A stretch of DNA of 64,000 nt from Paenibacillus sp. MSJ-34 (GCF_018918005.1 NZ_JAHLPR010000008.1:80612-144611); one strand, 5' to 3'; counted from the first letter of the stretch, positions 35,605-45,032 are shown. Notes: generated by a model from the sequence alone, not told the origin. Made by a program: numbers and translations.

Positions 35605-36480
35605 ATGAGCATTTTACAGGATGCGAACCGGGGCCAGATCCGCAAGCGGCGCAATACGGATTTCGCGCTGCACCTGCTGTTTGTCGCAGCCACCTCGATC
35701 GGTATTTTGGCGTTGATGGCTTTGTTGATCAATATTATGATGGACGGACTGACGCGTCTGTCTCCGGAATTATTTACGAATTACCCTTCGCGGTTCGCTG
35801 CCAAAGCCGGAATGAAATCCGCCATCGTCGGCACGATTTATATGATCTTGATTATGGCTCCGTTGTCGTTCGTCCTTGGCGTCGGGGCGGCGATTTATTT
35901 GGAGGAATATTCGAAGAAAAACCGGTTAACGCGATTGCTGCAGTTGAATATCAGCACGTTGGCCGGCGTACCCTCCATCGTATACGGCATCCTCGGATTG
36001 ACGCTGTTCGTGCGCGGCCTTCATCTGGAGCGGAGCTTGCTGTCCGGCGCGCTTACGATGACGCTGCTCGTATTGCCGATTATCATCGTATCTTCCCAAG
36101 AAGCGCTGCGTGCGGTGCCCAAATCGCGGCGGGAAGCTTCCTATGCGCTTGGGGCGTCCAAATGGCAGACGGTGTCGCGCTCGGTGCTGCCTTCGGCGAT
36201 TCCCGGCATTTTGACGGGCGTCATTCTCGCGCTTTCCAGAGCGATCGGCGAAACGGCACCGCTTATTATGATCGGCGCGCTGACGTTTGTCGCCTTCTTG
36301 CCTAGCGGCATTATGGACTCGTTTACGGTTATGCCGATTCAAATCTTCAACTGGGTCTCGAGACCGCAGGTCGCGTTCCATGAATTGGCGGCGGCAGGCA
36401 TTATCGTCCTGCTCGTACTGTTGATCTTGATGAATTTTTCCGCCATTGTGTTGCGCAACAAGTATCAGAAAAATATATGA
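35605..36480 (+). CDS. pstA: Phosphate ABC transporter permease PstA
   Basis: 291-residue partner permease. ATG 35605 is chosen (GGGAGGAG eight bases upstream); a TTG at 35599 would add two residues. Six helices; family segments ASIYLEEY-like [31 protein letters not shown], and the coupling loop [20 protein letters not shown] that docks on PstB. Together with PstC it forms the phosphate channel. pstB begins 28 bp downstream. Confidence 0.95.
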   Translation: MSILQDANRGQIRKRRNTDFALHLLFVAATSIGILALMALLINIMMDGLTRLSPELFTNYPSRFAAKAGMKSAIVGTIYMILIMAPLSFVLGVGAAIYLEEYSKKNRLTRLLQLNISTLAGVPSIVYGILGLTLFVRGLHLERSLLSGALTMTLLVLPIIIVSSQEALRAVPKSRREASYALGASKWQTVSRSVLPSAIPGILTGVILALSRAIGETAPLIMIGALTFVAFLPSGIMDSFTVMPIQIFNWVSRPQVAFHELAAAGIIVLLVLLILMNFSAIVLRNKYQKNI

Positions 36481-36508
36481 GAACATCGGGAAAAGGGGGG
36501 CATCGAGG

Positions 36509-37264
36509 ATGCAAACGTTAATCGATATCAAAGATTTGAACTTATATTACGGTACGTATCATGCGCTTAAAAACGTAAACCTGGAAATACCCGAAAAAGC
36601 GATTACCGCGTTTATCGGCCCTTCCGGCTGCGGGAAATCGACGCTGCTGCGCACGCTCAACCGGATGAACGACATGATTGCCGGTTCGAAAATCGAAGGA
36701 AAAGTCGAAATTGCAGGCACCGACATTTACGGCAAAGAAGTGGACGTGGAAACGTTGCGCAAAAAAGTCGGCATGGTGTTTCAACAGCCGAATCCTTTTC
36801 CGAAATCGATATACGATAATATCGCATACGGTCCAAGATTGCACGGCGTCCGCAGCAAGAAGCGGCTCGACGAGATCGTCGAGCATAGCTTGCGGAAGGC
36901 GGTGCTATGGGACGAAGTGAAAGATTATTTGAAACGGTCCGCCTTCAGCTTGTCGGGAGGACAGCAGCAGCGGCTATGTATTGCTCGGGCGCTCGCCGTC
37001 AACCCGGATATTTTGCTGATGGACGAATCGACTTCGGCGCTCGATCCGATCTCGACGCTCAAAATCGAGGAATTGGCGCAGGAGTTGAAGGCTCAGTACA
37101 CGATCGTCATGGTAACCCACAATATGCATCAGGCCGCGCGCGTCTCCGACCGGACCGTATTTTTCTTGAACGGCGAAGTCGTCGAAGCGACGGAAACGGA
37201 AAAATTGTTCTCGAATCCGAGCGATCAACGTACGGAAGATTATATTACGGGCCGATTCGGATAA
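36509..37264 (+). CDS. pstB: Phosphate ABC transporter ATPase PstB
   Basis: 251-residue ABC ATPase. ATG 36509 with AAAAGGGGGGCATCGAGG upstream. Walker [12 protein letters not shown] (about 37-47), Q-loop [14 protein letters not shown], signature [17 protein letters not shown], Walker [14 protein letters not shown] and switch His [10 protein letters not shown] are complete. It ends with the PstB-typical [14 protein letters not shown]. It energises PstCA and, with PhoU, relays phosphate status to PhoR. Confidence 0.96.
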   Translation: MQTLIDIKDLNLYYGTYHALKNVNLEIPEKAITAFIGPSGCGKSTLLRTLNRMNDMIAGSKIEGKVEIAGTDIYGKEVDVETLRKKVGMVFQQPNPFPKSIYDNIAYGPRLHGVRSKKRLDEIVEHSLRKAVLWDEVKDYLKRSAFSLSGGQQQRLCIARALAVNPDILLMDESTSALDPISTLKIEELAQELKAQYTIVMVTHNMHQAARVSDRTVFFLNGEVVEATETEKLFSNPSDQRTEDYITGRFG

Positions 37265-37288
37265 TCCAACGGACAGGAGGAAAGAATC

Positions 37289-37945
37289 ATGGTTCAAAGG
37301 AAAGAATTCGATCAACAGTTGAATGAATTAACGGCCCTGCTCGAGGAGATGGGCAAGCGCGTCGAGACGATGCTCAGCGAAGCGGTGGACGCGTTGCAGC
37401 GGGTGGATGCGGAGCAGGCGCGGAAAATTATATCGATCGATCCCGAATTGAATCAAATGGAAGATAAAGTGGTAGAGAAAGGTTCCATGCTCATTGCGAC
37501 GCAGCAGCCTGTAGCCAAAGATTTAAGGCGTATTCTGGCGGCGTTCAAAATTGCCAGCGATTTGGAGCGGATGGGAGACTTATCGGTCGACATTGCCAAA
37601 GTCGTACTCAGAATCGAAGGCCAGCAGTTGATGAAGCCGTTGATCGATATTCCGCAAATGGCCGACATCGTCACGCAGATGACCTATGAATCGATTCAAG
37701 CGTATTCGGAAGAGAACGTCGATCTGGCCTACAAAATGTCCAAGGACGACGATCAGGTCGATCAATTGTACAGCCAAATCGTACGCGAACTGTTTACGCT
37801 GATGGCGCAAAATCCGGCTACCATATCCCAGGCGATGCTGCTTACTTTTGTCGGACGTTATATCGAACGAATCGCCGATCATGCGACGAATATCGGAGAG
37901 AGCGTCATTTATTTGGTCACCGGCAAACGAGCCGATCTGAACTAA
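37289..37945 (+). CDS. phoU: Phosphate signalling protein PhoU
   Basis: 218-residue all-helical protein made of two PhoU three-helix bundles with metal-binding motifs (IDPELNQMEDKVVEKG and DDDQVDQLYSQIV). The helix between carries the conserved AFKIASDLERMGDLSVDIA, and the second repeat has FVGRYIERIADHATNIGESVIYLVTG. It links Pst transport to PhoR inhibition when phosphate is ample. AGGAGGAAAGAATC precedes the ATG. Last gene of the pst operon; a terminator follows. Confidence 0.95.
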   Translation: MVQRKEFDQQLNELTALLEEMGKRVETMLSEAVDALQRVDAEQARKIISIDPELNQMEDKVVEKGSMLIATQQPVAKDLRRILAAFKIASDLERMGDLSVDIAKVVLRIEGQQLMKPLIDIPQMADIVTQMTYESIQAYSEENVDLAYKMSKDDDQVDQLYSQIVRELFTLMAQNPATISQAMLLTFVGRYIERIADHATNIGESVIYLVTGKRADLN

Positions 37946-37992
37946 TAGAAGTGCTGAAAAGTTGACTTTTTGAACACGCATTAATATGGGCA

Positions 37993-38030
37993 GGATCCGT
38001 TTCTTATGAAACCGATTCTGTTTTTTGTTT
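37993..38030 (+). terminator. Terminator of the pst-phoU operon
   Basis: GGATCCGTTTC, loop TTAT, GAAACCGATTC (one mismatch), then TTTTTTG and more T. Confidence 0.75.
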
Positions 38031-38148
38031 TCCATGCGCTTTCGGCAAAAGCTTTTTTATCTTTCTAGCGCACTATGCTATCATAGAATATAGGAATCGG
38101 TGTCTGTCCGCAGGACGGAACCGCCATGTTGAGAAATCGAGGTGTTGT

Positions 38149-40800
38149 ATGGATAAAATCATTCTGATCGATGGGAACAGCATTGCCAACCGGGCGTTTT
38201 ACGCGATGCCCCCTTTGACGAATTCCAGCGGACTGCACACAAATGCCGTATACGGCTTTACTACGATGTTACTGAAATTAATTGAAGAGGAAAAACCTAC
38301 GCATATGCTCGTCGCGTTCGACGCAGGCAAAATTACGTTCCGGCATGCGGAATACAAAGAATATAAGGGCGGGCGCGCCAAGACGCCGCCGGAGTTGTCC
38401 GAGCAATTCCCGCTCATGAAACAGCTGCTCGAAGGCTGCGGAATCGCCCAGTTTGAAATGTCGGGCTACGAAGCGGACGATATTATCGGGACGTTAACCC
38501 GTCTTGCGGATGAAGCGGGGAAGCAAACGCTCGTCGTGACGGGCGACAAAGACATGCTGCAGCTCGCCTCCGAACATGTGACGATTGCGCTAACGCGCAA
38601 AGGCGTAACGGAGATCGAAGCTTATAATCCGGCGCAAATCAAGGAAAAGTACGGTTTAACGCCTGGGCAGATCGTCGATTTAAAAGGGCTGATGGGCGAT
38701 GCGTCCGACAACATTCCGGGCGTGCCGGGAGTCGGCGAGAAAACGGCGCTTAAGCTGCTGCATCAATATCAGACGGTGGAAGAAGTCATTGCGCATGTTC
38801 ATGAATTAAAAGGAAAGCTGAAAGAAAATATAGAAAGCCATGTGCAAGACGCGAAAATGAGCAAAGAGCTCGCGACAATATTCCGCGACATGCCGCTTGA
38901 GAAAGAATGGGACGACATGAAATTTAACGGCCTGCAAACCGAAACGGCCGTGCCCGTTTTTCGCAAGCTTGAATTCAAGTCGCTTCTGGAGCGTCTCGAC
39001 TTAACGGCGGCGCAAACGGATGAAAGCCGGGAGCCGGAGTCGCCGCTGCAATTGGTCGTGCTTGACGAAACGAATGTCGGTTCGCTGATCGAACGGCTTG
39101 CCGAAGTAGATGTCGTCCATGTGGAATCGGCCGGCGAGAATCCGCATCATGCGGTATTGATCGGCATCGCGCTGCGGACGTCGGATACGAGCTATTACGT
39201 GCCGTTCGAACTGCTCGCTTCCGAGGCGGGGGCGCCGCTAAGGGAGTGGTTTGCGGACGAGAACATTCCGAAGCGGGGGTACGATCTGCACAAGGCGGAC
39301 ATCGTGCTCCATTGGCACGGCATATTGCTGCAGGGAGCCGCATTCGACGTTCACCTCGCGGCGTATTTGCTCGATCCGACGGAATCCGACCAGTCGCTTA
39401 GCGCGCTAACCTCGAAATACGGCTTGCCTTCGTTGCAGTCGGATGAGGCCGTGTTCGGCAAAGGAGCCAAATTCAAAGTGCCGGATCTCGAAATCGTAAG
39501 CGAGCATTTGGGCCGGAAAGCTGCGTCGATTCAACAAGTTATCGCGAAACAGCAGGAGGACTTGGAGAAATACGAAATGCATCGCCTGTATTACGAGTTG
39601 GAGCTGCCGTTGTCGAAAGTGCTGGCCGATATGGAAAAGCAAGGCATCTCGGTGAACGCGGAAGGTTTGCAGCGGCTCGGCCAAGAATTCGAGGCGCAAA
39701 TCGCTACGCTGGTTCAAGACATTTACGAACTGGCCGGTACGGAATTTAACATCAATTCGCCGAAGCAGCTTGGCGAAATTTTGTTCGATAAATTGGGCTT
39801 GCCTGTCGTGAAGAAGACGAAGACAGGCTATTCGACCGACGCGGAAGTATTGGAGAAGTTGGAACCGTACCATGAAATCGTGCGAAAAATTTTGCATTAC
39901 CGCCAAATCGCCAAGCTTCAATCGACCTATGTGGAAGGCTTGTTGAAAGAGGTTCGTCCGGAAACGGGGAAAGTGCATACGTACTACCGTCAAACCATTG
40001 CGGCGACAGGGCGTCTCAGCAGCCAGTTTCCGAATTTGCAGAACATTCCGATCCGGCTGGAGGAAGGGCGCAAAATTAGACAAGTGTTCGTTCCGTCCGA
40101 ACCGGGCTGGCATATTCTGGCGGCAGATTATTCGCAAATCGAATTGCGCGTGCTTGCCCATATATCGCAGGACGAGAAATTGAAAGAAGCGTTCGTGCAT
40201 AATATGGACATTCATACGAAAACGGCCATGGATGTCTTCGGGGTATCCGAATCCGATGTGGACTCGAATATGCGCCGGCAGGCGAAAGCCGTCAACTTCG
40301 GCATCGTGTACGGCATTAGCGATTACGGATTGTCGCAAAACTTGAACATTACGCGCAAAGAAGCGGCTAAATTTATCGAGCAGTATTTTGCCGTCTTCCA
40401 AGGGGTTCGCCGGTTTATGGACGACATCGTGAAGCAAGCGCGGAGCGACGGTTTCGTACGCACATTGCTCGAGCGGCGCCGTTATTTGCCGGAAATTAAC
40501 GCGTCCAATTACAATTTGCGGTCGTTTGCCGAACGGACGGCGATGAATACGCCGATCCAGGGAACGGCGGCGGATATTATCAAGCTCGCCATGGTTCAGA
40601 TGGATGAACGGTTGCGGGCGGAGAAGCTGCGCAGCCGCATGCTGCTGCAAGTGCATGACGAATTGGTATTTGAAGTGCCGGAAGAAGAATTGGAGACGAT
40701 GAGCCGGATCGTGCCGGAAGTCATGGCCGGAGCGCTGCAGCTTGACGTTCCGCTGCAAGCGGATGTCAGCTATGGTTCGAATTGGTATGAAGCCAAGTAA
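38149..40800 (+). CDS. polA: DNA polymerase I
   Basis: Repair and Okazaki-fragment polymerase, 883 residues. The 5'-nuclease domain (1-290) has DGNSIANRAFYA, HMLVAFDAG, SGYEADDIIGT and GDKDMLQL. The 3'-5' exonuclease-like region (about 300-460) lacks the DxE metal ligands (reads VVHVESAGEN), so it has no proofreading, as in most Bacilli. The polymerase (about 480-883) has motif A DYSQIELR with Asp660, motif B RRQAKAVNFGIVYG, and motif C VHDELVFEVP with Asp837. mutM follows 85 bp later, the usual Bacillus order. A RBS-like GAGGTGTTGT precedes the ATG. Confidence 0.96.
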   Translation: MDKIILIDGNSIANRAFYAMPPLTNSSGLHTNAVYGFTTMLLKLIEEEKPTHMLVAFDAGKITFRHAEYKEYKGGRAKTPPELSEQFPLMKQLLEGCGIAQFEMSGYEADDIIGTLTRLADEAGKQTLVVTGDKDMLQLASEHVTIALTRKGVTEIEAYNPAQIKEKYGLTPGQIVDLKGLMGDASDNIPGVPGVGEKTALKLLHQYQTVEEVIAHVHELKGKLKENIESHVQDAKMSKELATIFRDMPLEKEWDDMKFNGLQTETAVPVFRKLEFKSLLERLDLTAAQTDESREPESPLQLVVLDETNVGSLIERLAEVDVVHVESAGENPHHAVLIGIALRTSDTSYYVPFELLASEAGAPLREWFADENIPKRGYDLHKADIVLHWHGILLQGAAFDVHLAAYLLDPTESDQSLSALTSKYGLPSLQSDEAVFGKGAKFKVPDLEIVSEHLGRKAASIQQVIAKQQEDLEKYEMHRLYYELELPLSKVLADMEKQGISVNAEGLQRLGQEFEAQIATLVQDIYELAGTEFNINSPKQLGEILFDKLGLPVVKKTKTGYSTDAEVLEKLEPYHEIVRKILHYRQIAKLQSTYVEGLLKEVRPETGKVHTYYRQTIAATGRLSSQFPNLQNIPIRLEEGRKIRQVFVPSEPGWHILAADYSQIELRVLAHISQDEKLKEAFVHNMDIHTKTAMDVFGVSESDVDSNMRRQAKAVNFGIVYGISDYGLSQNLNITRKEAAKFIEQYFAVFQGVRRFMDDIVKQARSDGFVRTLLERRRYLPEINASNYNLRSFAERTAMNTPIQGTAADIIKLAMVQMDERLRAEKLRSRMLLQVHDELVFEVPEEELETMSRIVPEVMAGALQLDVPLQADVSYGSNWYEAK

Positions 40801-40885
40801 TGCCGTCATGCGCTCCCGTTGTCCGGCAAGCTTCGATGGATTGGCCGGGAAGGTTCCGGTATAATATGGACTGAGGTGAAATTTC

Positions 40886-41731
40886 ATGCCGGAATTGCCT
40901 GAAGTGGAAACGGTAAAACGAACGTTAAACCAGTTAATTATCGGAAAACAAATCGAACGCGTCACCGTCTCGTTGCCGCGTATTATACAACGCCCGCAAG
41001 ATACGCTTATGTTCGCGGCTCTGCTTGCCGGGCATACGTTTCAACGAGTGGAGCGCCGCGGGAAATTTCTAAGGATGACGCTGGACGGGCTCGTGCTCGT
41101 ATCCCATTTGCGTATGGAAGGCCGTTTCGGCCTTTATAAGCGGGACGAGCCGCTCGAGAAGCATACCCATGTCATCTTTCATTTTACCGACGGCACGGAA
41201 TTGCGTTACAAAGACGTGCGGCAGTTCGGCACGATGCATCTATTCGAACCGGGCGAAGAACTGAAAGAGCCTCCGCTCAGCAAGCTCGGGCTCGAACCGC
41301 TCGATGCGGATTTTACGCTGGAGAAGTTCAAGCAAGCGATCGCCCGGCGTACGACGAAAATTAAAACCGTGTTGTTAAACCAGGCATATATTGTCGGGAT
41401 CGGCAATATTTATGTCGATGAAGCTTTGTTCCGCTCCGGCATCCATCCGGAGAGATCGCCGCAATCATTAACGTCGGAAGAGTTCGAACGGTTGTTCCGG
41501 GCTATTATTGAAACGTTGAATGAAGCGGTCGATGCCGGCGGTTCGTCTATTAAGTCATACGTGAACGGACAAGGCGAGATGGGAATGTTCCAACATCAGC
41601 TTCTTATTTACGGAAGGAAAGACGAGCCATGCGTCAGGTGCGGCGCAATCGTGGAAAAAACGGTCGTCGGCGGCAGGGGAACGCATATATGCCCGCAATG
41701 CCAGCCTCGGCCCGATTCATTCGTTTCGTAA
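40886..41731 (+). CDS. mutM: Formamidopyrimidine-DNA glycosylase
   Basis: Excises 8-oxoguanine and formamidopyrimidines. 281 residues beginning MPELPEVETVKRTL, where Pro2 is the Schiff-base nucleophile and Glu3 the catalytic acid. H2TH region NQAYIVGIGNIYVDEALFRSGIHPE is intact, and the C-terminal zinc finger has four cysteines (CVRCGAIVEKTVVGGRGTHICPQCQ region) with the catalytic Arg in GGRGTH. GAGGTGAAATTTC precedes the ATG. Forms a repair cluster with polA. Confidence 0.95.
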   Translation: MPELPEVETVKRTLNQLIIGKQIERVTVSLPRIIQRPQDTLMFAALLAGHTFQRVERRGKFLRMTLDGLVLVSHLRMEGRFGLYKRDEPLEKHTHVIFHFTDGTELRYKDVRQFGTMHLFEPGEELKEPPLSKLGLEPLDADFTLEKFKQAIARRTTKIKTVLLNQAYIVGIGNIYVDEALFRSGIHPERSPQSLTSEEFERLFRAIIETLNEAVDAGGSSIKSYVNGQGEMGMFQHQLLIYGRKDEPCVRCGAIVEKTVVGGRGTHICPQCQPRPDSFVS

Positions 41732-41857
41732 TCGCCTGTTGAAACGATTCGTATCGCTAGGCACCTTACCGCCCAATCTCCCATATGATGTGTAAGACAT
41801 TAACCGCAGGCTTTACGGAAGTGGCAATGATGCGGTTTATACGGGAGGGGAATTCGG

Positions 41858-42556
41858 GTGCTAGCTCACATCGTATCGGTTATCTTTCTGGCATTCGCGT
41901 TAAGCTTGGACGGATTTGGCGTAGGGGTGACGTACGGCTTGCGTAAAATACGGATACCGATCGTCTCTATTGCCATCATTTCTTTCTGTTCCGGCGTCGT
42001 TATTTTTATTTCCATGCAAATCGGCGTGTTGATTTCCCGGTACGTATCCAGCGATTATACGAATTGGATCGGAGCTGTCATCTTAATCGGCATCGGCTGT
42101 TGGGCGCTTATCCAATTGTACTTGTCCCAGAACAAAAGCTGCGCCGAAGATGCAGGGCCGGATGCGGGAAGCGGGAATGCGGATCGCGGCAAACCCTTGC
42201 TGCCGTCCGGCAAAAGCACGTTATGGTCGCTCGAGTTGAAACGCTTCGGCTTGGTCGTCCAAATTTTACGGACACCGTCGGCGGCCGACGTGGACAGATC
42301 GGGGAGCATTTCGGCTTCGGAAGCCGCTTTGCTCGGGATCGCGCTGTCGCTGGACGCGTTCGGCGCCGGGCTCGGCGCGGCGATGCTCGGCTTTTCGCCG
42401 CTCGCTACGTCGCTCGTTATTGCGGTTGCAAGCGGAAGTTTTATCGTCATCGGAATGCATATAGGCTTTACATTTGCAGGAGTGAAGTGGATGAGAAGAT
42501 TGTCCGCGCTGCCGGGGTGCATGTTAATATTGATCGGCATTCTACGACTTTTTTAA
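41858..42556 (+). CDS. ytaF: Sporulation membrane protein YtaF (MntP-like)
   Basis: 232-residue membrane protein of the MntP/YtaF family: six helices as two repeats, each with a conserved aspartate in SLDGFGVGVTYGLR (first repeat) and SLDAFGAGLGAAMLG (second repeat). A hydrophilic loop of about 60 residues (about 95-150) separates them. YtaF relatives are manganese/cation exporters; in Bacilli this branch is sporulation-associated and lies between mutM and coaE, as here. GTG 41858 is used with GGGAGGGGAATTCGG upstream. Confidence 0.85.
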   Translation: MLAHIVSVIFLAFALSLDGFGVGVTYGLRKIRIPIVSIAIISFCSGVVIFISMQIGVLISRYVSSDYTNWIGAVILIGIGCWALIQLYLSQNKSCAEDAGPDAGSGNADRGKPLLPSGKSTLWSLELKRFGLVVQILRTPSAADVDRSGSISASEAALLGIALSLDAFGAGLGAAMLGFSPLATSLVIAVASGSFIVIGMHIGFTFAGVKWMRRLSALPGCMLILIGILRLF

Positions 42557-42578
42557 TACGATTTGACGAGGTGAAATG

Positions 42579-43175
42579 ATGAATCTCGGATTGACCGGCG
42601 GAATTGCAACGGGGAAAAGCACAGTTTCGTCTTTGCTCGAAGAGCGGGGCGCTTTGATCATAGATGCGGATCGGGTTGCCAGGGAAGTCGTCCTTCCCGG
42701 CAGTCCCGCTTTGCAACAGGTTGCCGAACGGTTCGGACAAGCTGTTCTGTTAGAGGACGGTTCGTTGAACCGCAAAAAATTGGGCGAAATCGTGTTTGCC
42801 GACGAGGCGGAGCGCAAAGCGCTCGAATCGATTTTGCATCCGGCCATACGGTCGGTCATGCGGGAGCGGATGGAAGCGTTTGAGCGCGATTATCCGGACA
42901 AGCTTGTCGTTGCGGACATTCCTCTGTTGTATGAATCGGGTTTGGAATCGATGTATGAGGAAATTATGGTGGTATATGTACCGCGAGAGGTTCAACTGCA
43001 GAGGCTGATGAAGCGGGACGGGATGTCGGCGGAGGAAGCCGGCAAACGTCTAAATGCGCAGTTCGATATCGAATGGAAAAAACGACAAGCGGATTACGTT
43101 ATCGATAACCGCGGGTCCCTTGACGAAACGAAGAAACAAATTGACCGGTTTTGGCACGGAAAGGGACTTGCATGA
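42579..43175 (+). CDS. coaE: Dephospho-CoA kinase
   Basis: Last step of coenzyme A synthesis: phosphorylation of dephospho-CoA at the 3'-OH of ribose. 198 residues from the second of two adjacent ATGs (42579), which is better spaced from GAGGTG. P-loop LTGGIATGKSTVS, DADRVAREV, HPAIRS and the lid segment VADIPLLYESG are typical. Its TGA overlaps the ATG of the next gene (ATGA), so translation is coupled. Confidence 0.94.
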   Translation: MNLGLTGGIATGKSTVSSLLEERGALIIDADRVAREVVLPGSPALQQVAERFGQAVLLEDGSLNRKKLGEIVFADEAERKALESILHPAIRSVMRERMEAFERDYPDKLVVADIPLLYESGLESMYEEIMVVYVPREVQLQRLMKRDGMSAEEAGKRLNAQFDIEWKKRQADYVIDNRGSLDETKKQIDRFWHGKGLA

Positions 43176-43738
43176 GTTGGCTGCGTAAAAAAAGGGTGCT
43201 GCTGTTGCTGTTTGTCGGATTTGTCATCGTACTGTTTTTCAACTCAAGTTGGATGGGGAAATGGCTTTATCCGATTCATTATCAGGAACCGATTCGCAAT
43301 TTTGCCATCATGTACGAGGTCGATCCGTTGCTTGTCGCCGCGATCATTCGCGTGGAATCGAATTATAAACCTAGCAGAGAGTCTAAGAAAGGCGCGCTCG
43401 GGATGATGCAGGTTATGCCCGATACGGCCGACTGGGTGATGGAGAAGGCGAAATTGCCCCGCATTTCAATGGAACGGGTGAACCATGAGCCCGAACCGAA
43501 CATTCAGATCGGCACTTGGTATTTAAAGACGCTGCTTGATCGTTTCGATGGAAACATCTTCGCGGCCGTCGCGGCATATAACGCCGGACCGACTGTCGTT
43601 GCGAGATGGATCGATAACGACGTATGGGACGGGCGAATCGAGACCGCCAAAAAAATCCCTTACGGCGAAACGAAACACTATGTACAGCGCGTTGTTTATT
43701 ATTATAATAAATATAAGGAACATTATTCTGATTTTTGA
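43172..43738 (+). CDS. Membrane-anchored lytic transglycosylase
   Basis: 188 residues from ATG 43172, four bases overlapping coaE; AAAGGG lies upstream. One N-terminal transmembrane helix (about 7-24, VLLLLFVGFVIVLFF) anchors an extracellular SLT domain: EVDPLLVAAIIRVESNYKP with the catalytic Glu, SKKGALGMMQVMPDTADW, and AAYNAGPTVVARW. Such enzymes cleave the glycan strands of peptidoglycan to 1,6-anhydro products. The same neighbour to coaE is common in Bacilli. A large hairpin follows before the convergent spore-protein gene. Confidence 0.9.
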   Translation: MSWLRKKRVLLLLFVGFVIVLFFNSSWMGKWLYPIHYQEPIRNFAIMYEVDPLLVAAIIRVESNYKPSRESKKGALGMMQVMPDTADWVMEKAKLPRISMERVNHEPEPNIQIGTWYLKTLLDRFDGNIFAAVAAYNAGPTVVARWIDNDVWDGRIETAKKIPYGETKHYVQRVVYYYNKYKEHYSDF

Positions 43739-43740
43739 GC

Positions 43741-43804
43741 AAAAGCGCAAAGAAGCATTGAACAAGCTGTTTTGTCAGCTTTGTCCAACACTTCCTTGCT
43801 TTTC
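43741..43804. terminator. Bidirectional terminator between the transglycosylase and spore-protein genes
   Basis: Nested arms: AAAAGCGCAAAGAAG with CTTCCTTGCTTTT, and AACAAGCTG with CAGCTTTGTC, around a TTTTGT loop. T-rich on the plus side, and AAAAGC/GCTTTT ends suit the minus strand too. Confidence 0.65.
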
Positions 43805-43809
43805 AATCA

Positions 43810-44028
43810 TTATTTGAATTGACCTGCCAATTGTTGCTCGGCGATAGTCACCAGGCGTTTAGTGATGTTACCACCAAGAGCACCAGTGTCACGAGTAGCC
43901 ATGTTACCGTAGTAACCGTCTTGAGGAATTGCGATCCCCAATTCTTGAGCAACCTCGTATTTCAACTGTTCAAGAGCTGCTGTAGCTTGAGGAACGACTA
44001 GTACATTAGAACGTTGTCCTTGACCCAT
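43810..44028 (-). CDS. Alpha/beta-type small acid-soluble spore protein
   Basis: 72-residue SASP that coats and protects spore DNA against UV and heat. Contains the germination-protease cleavage region (LEQLKYEVAQELGI, Glu-Val-Ala) and the DNA-binding GGNITKRLVTIAEQQL motif; the DGYYGNMATRDTGALGG stretch is canonical. AGGAGGTGATATGC precedes the ATG, a very strong ribosome binding site as usual for abundant spore proteins. A sigma-G-like promoter lies 31 bp upstream. Confidence 0.95.
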   Translation of the reverse strand: MGQGQRSNVLVVPQATAALEQLKYEVAQELGIAIPQDGYYGNMATRDTGALGGNITKRLVTIAEQQLAGQFK

Positions 44029-44058
44029 TGCATATCACCTCCTTGCGGTTGGTATTTG

Positions 44059-44088
44059 TATTATGCTCGTTAATTCAAAGTTCATTAC
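44059..44088 (-). promoter_or_regulatory. Sigma-G-type promoter of the spore-protein gene
   Basis: On the minus strand TAATG (44083-44087), 17-bp spacer and CATAATA (44059-44065) resemble the forespore sigma-G -35 (GHATR) and -10 (CATWMTA) elements. Confidence 0.55.
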
Positions 44089-44148
44089 AGATAACGATTG
44101 GGAAATAGTTCTAATTGGGTAAAGAAGTAAATTTGGAGGTAACGGTGT

Positions 44149-44619
44149 ATGAAATGTCCGCATTGCGACTATTCGGGAACGAAAGTATTAGATTCGCGAC
44201 CTGCCAACGAAAACAAATCGATTCGCCGCCGTCGCGAATGCGAAAGATGCAATCGGCGGTTCACCACATTCGAGACGATTGAGGAAACACCGTTAATCGT
44301 CATCAAAAAGGGAGGCAATCGCGAAGAGTTTAATCGCGACAAAGTGCTGCGCGGGTTGATTCGCGCTTGCGAGAAACGGCCGGTATCGGCGGAGCGGCTC
44401 GAATCGATCGTCTCCGAAGTGGAAAAATCGCTCCGCAATACGGCCAATACCGAAGTCGAAAGCCGCGCGATCGGCGAACTTGTCATGGAGCAGCTGTACC
44501 CCGTCGATGAAGTCGCCTATGTCCGTTTTGCCTCCGTCTATCGGCAGTTCAAAGACATTAACATGTTCATGAAAGAGTTGACGAATTTATTGTCCAAGCA
44601 TACGTTGGAAGACAAATAA
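44149..44619 (+). CDS. nrdR: Transcriptional repressor NrdR
   Basis: Represses ribonucleotide reductase genes when dATP is bound. 156 residues. N-terminal zinc ribbon with four Cys ([17 protein letters not shown], then [14 protein letters not shown]) for DNA binding, followed by the ATP-cone ([19 protein letters not shown] to about 140). Intact and full length. In B. subtilis dnaB and dnaI follow; here a tRNA gene and the accessory segment begin immediately after. Confidence 0.96.
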   Translation: MKCPHCDYSGTKVLDSRPANENKSIRRRRECERCNRRFTTFETIEETPLIVIKKGGNREEFNRDKVLRGLIRACEKRPVSAERLESIVSEVEKSLRNTANTEVESRAIGELVMEQLYPVDEVAYVRFASVYRQFKDINMFMKELTNLLSKHTLEDK

Positions 44620-44625
44620 TTTTCG

Positions 44626-44655
44626 TTGACAGCCCCGGTCGCTATGTGTTAAGAT
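44626..44655 (+). promoter_or_regulatory. Strong promoter in front of the tRNA-Ala locus
   Basis: TTGACA (44626-44631), 18-bp spacer, TAAGAT (44650-44655). The first transcribed bases lead into a truncated tRNA copy, then the intact tRNA. Confidence 0.65.
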
Positions 44656-44667
44656 ATTCCTTGTGCC

Positions 44668-44689
44668 GGGGCCTCAGCTCAGCTGGGAG
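44668..44689 (+). pseudogene. 5' fragment of a tRNA-Ala gene
   Basis: The 22 bases from GGGGCC through CTGGGAG equal the first 22 bases of the intact tRNA-Ala at 44746 except for one C/T change, then diverge. It lacks anticodon, T-arm and acceptor 3' strand. It lies just behind the promoter. Confidence 0.75.
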
Positions 44690-44745
44690 TATGGCATGGT
44701 CAGTTACGCTACCCCAAAAATTGAATACCAGCAGTAAGTTTGTAC

Positions 44746-44821
44746 GGGGCCTTAGCTCAGCTGGGAGAGCGCATCGCTGGCAGCGATGAGGTCAGGGGTT
44801 CGATCCCCCTAGGCTCCACCA
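44746..44821 (+). tRNA. tRNA-Ala (anticodon GGC)
   Basis: 76 nt with encoded CCA. Acceptor GGGGCCT/AGGCTCC (one G-U pair), D-arm with AGCTCAGCTGGGAGAGC, anticodon stem CATCG/CGATG with loop CTGGCAG (anticodon GGC), T-arm GGGGTTCGATCCCC. All parts fold normally, so it is functional. Broken copies lie on both sides. Confidence 0.97.
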
Positions 44822-44834
44822 TATACAAGAATTA

Positions 44835-44860
44835 AACACGCTAAAGAAGCGTGTTTTTTT
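44835..44860 (+). terminator. Terminator of the tRNA-Ala gene
   Basis: AACACGCT, loop AAAGA, AGCGTGTT, followed by seven T in total. Confidence 0.9.
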
Positions 44861-44879
44861 GTATATGGTGGATTGCTAT

Positions 44880-44944
44880 GGGGGCGAACCCCGGGGTTCA
44901 GTCCGCGCGGACGGAGCGAAGCGGAGGAGCACGGCGTCTGAATC
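44880..44944. repeat. Structured repeat, copy 1 (GGGTTCAGTCCGCGCG type)
   Basis: GGGGCGAACC...GGTTCAGTCCGCGCG at the left and GCACGGCGTCTGAATC at the right are mutually inverted (GTTCAG versus CTGAAT, CCG versus CGG), so the unit can fold into a hairpin. A second copy with the same borders and a different middle is at 62307-62400; both directly follow a terminator. Confidence 0.6.
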
Positions 44945-45002
44945 TACCGCTAAAAGTCCTCGTCGAGTGAGCTTCGACAGCCATTCAATCAAAGATTCGG
45001 AC

Positions 45003-45021
45003 ATCCCCCTAGGCTCCACCA
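45003..45021 (+). pseudogene. 3' fragment of a tRNA-Ala gene
   Basis: ATCCCCCTAGGCTCCACCA is identical to the last 19 bases of the intact tRNA (44803-44821), exactly 200 bp downstream. It may be an attachment-site duplicate or the remains of a tandem tRNA gene; its own terminator follows. Confidence 0.75.
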
Positions 45022-45032
45022 ACACAGAACTC

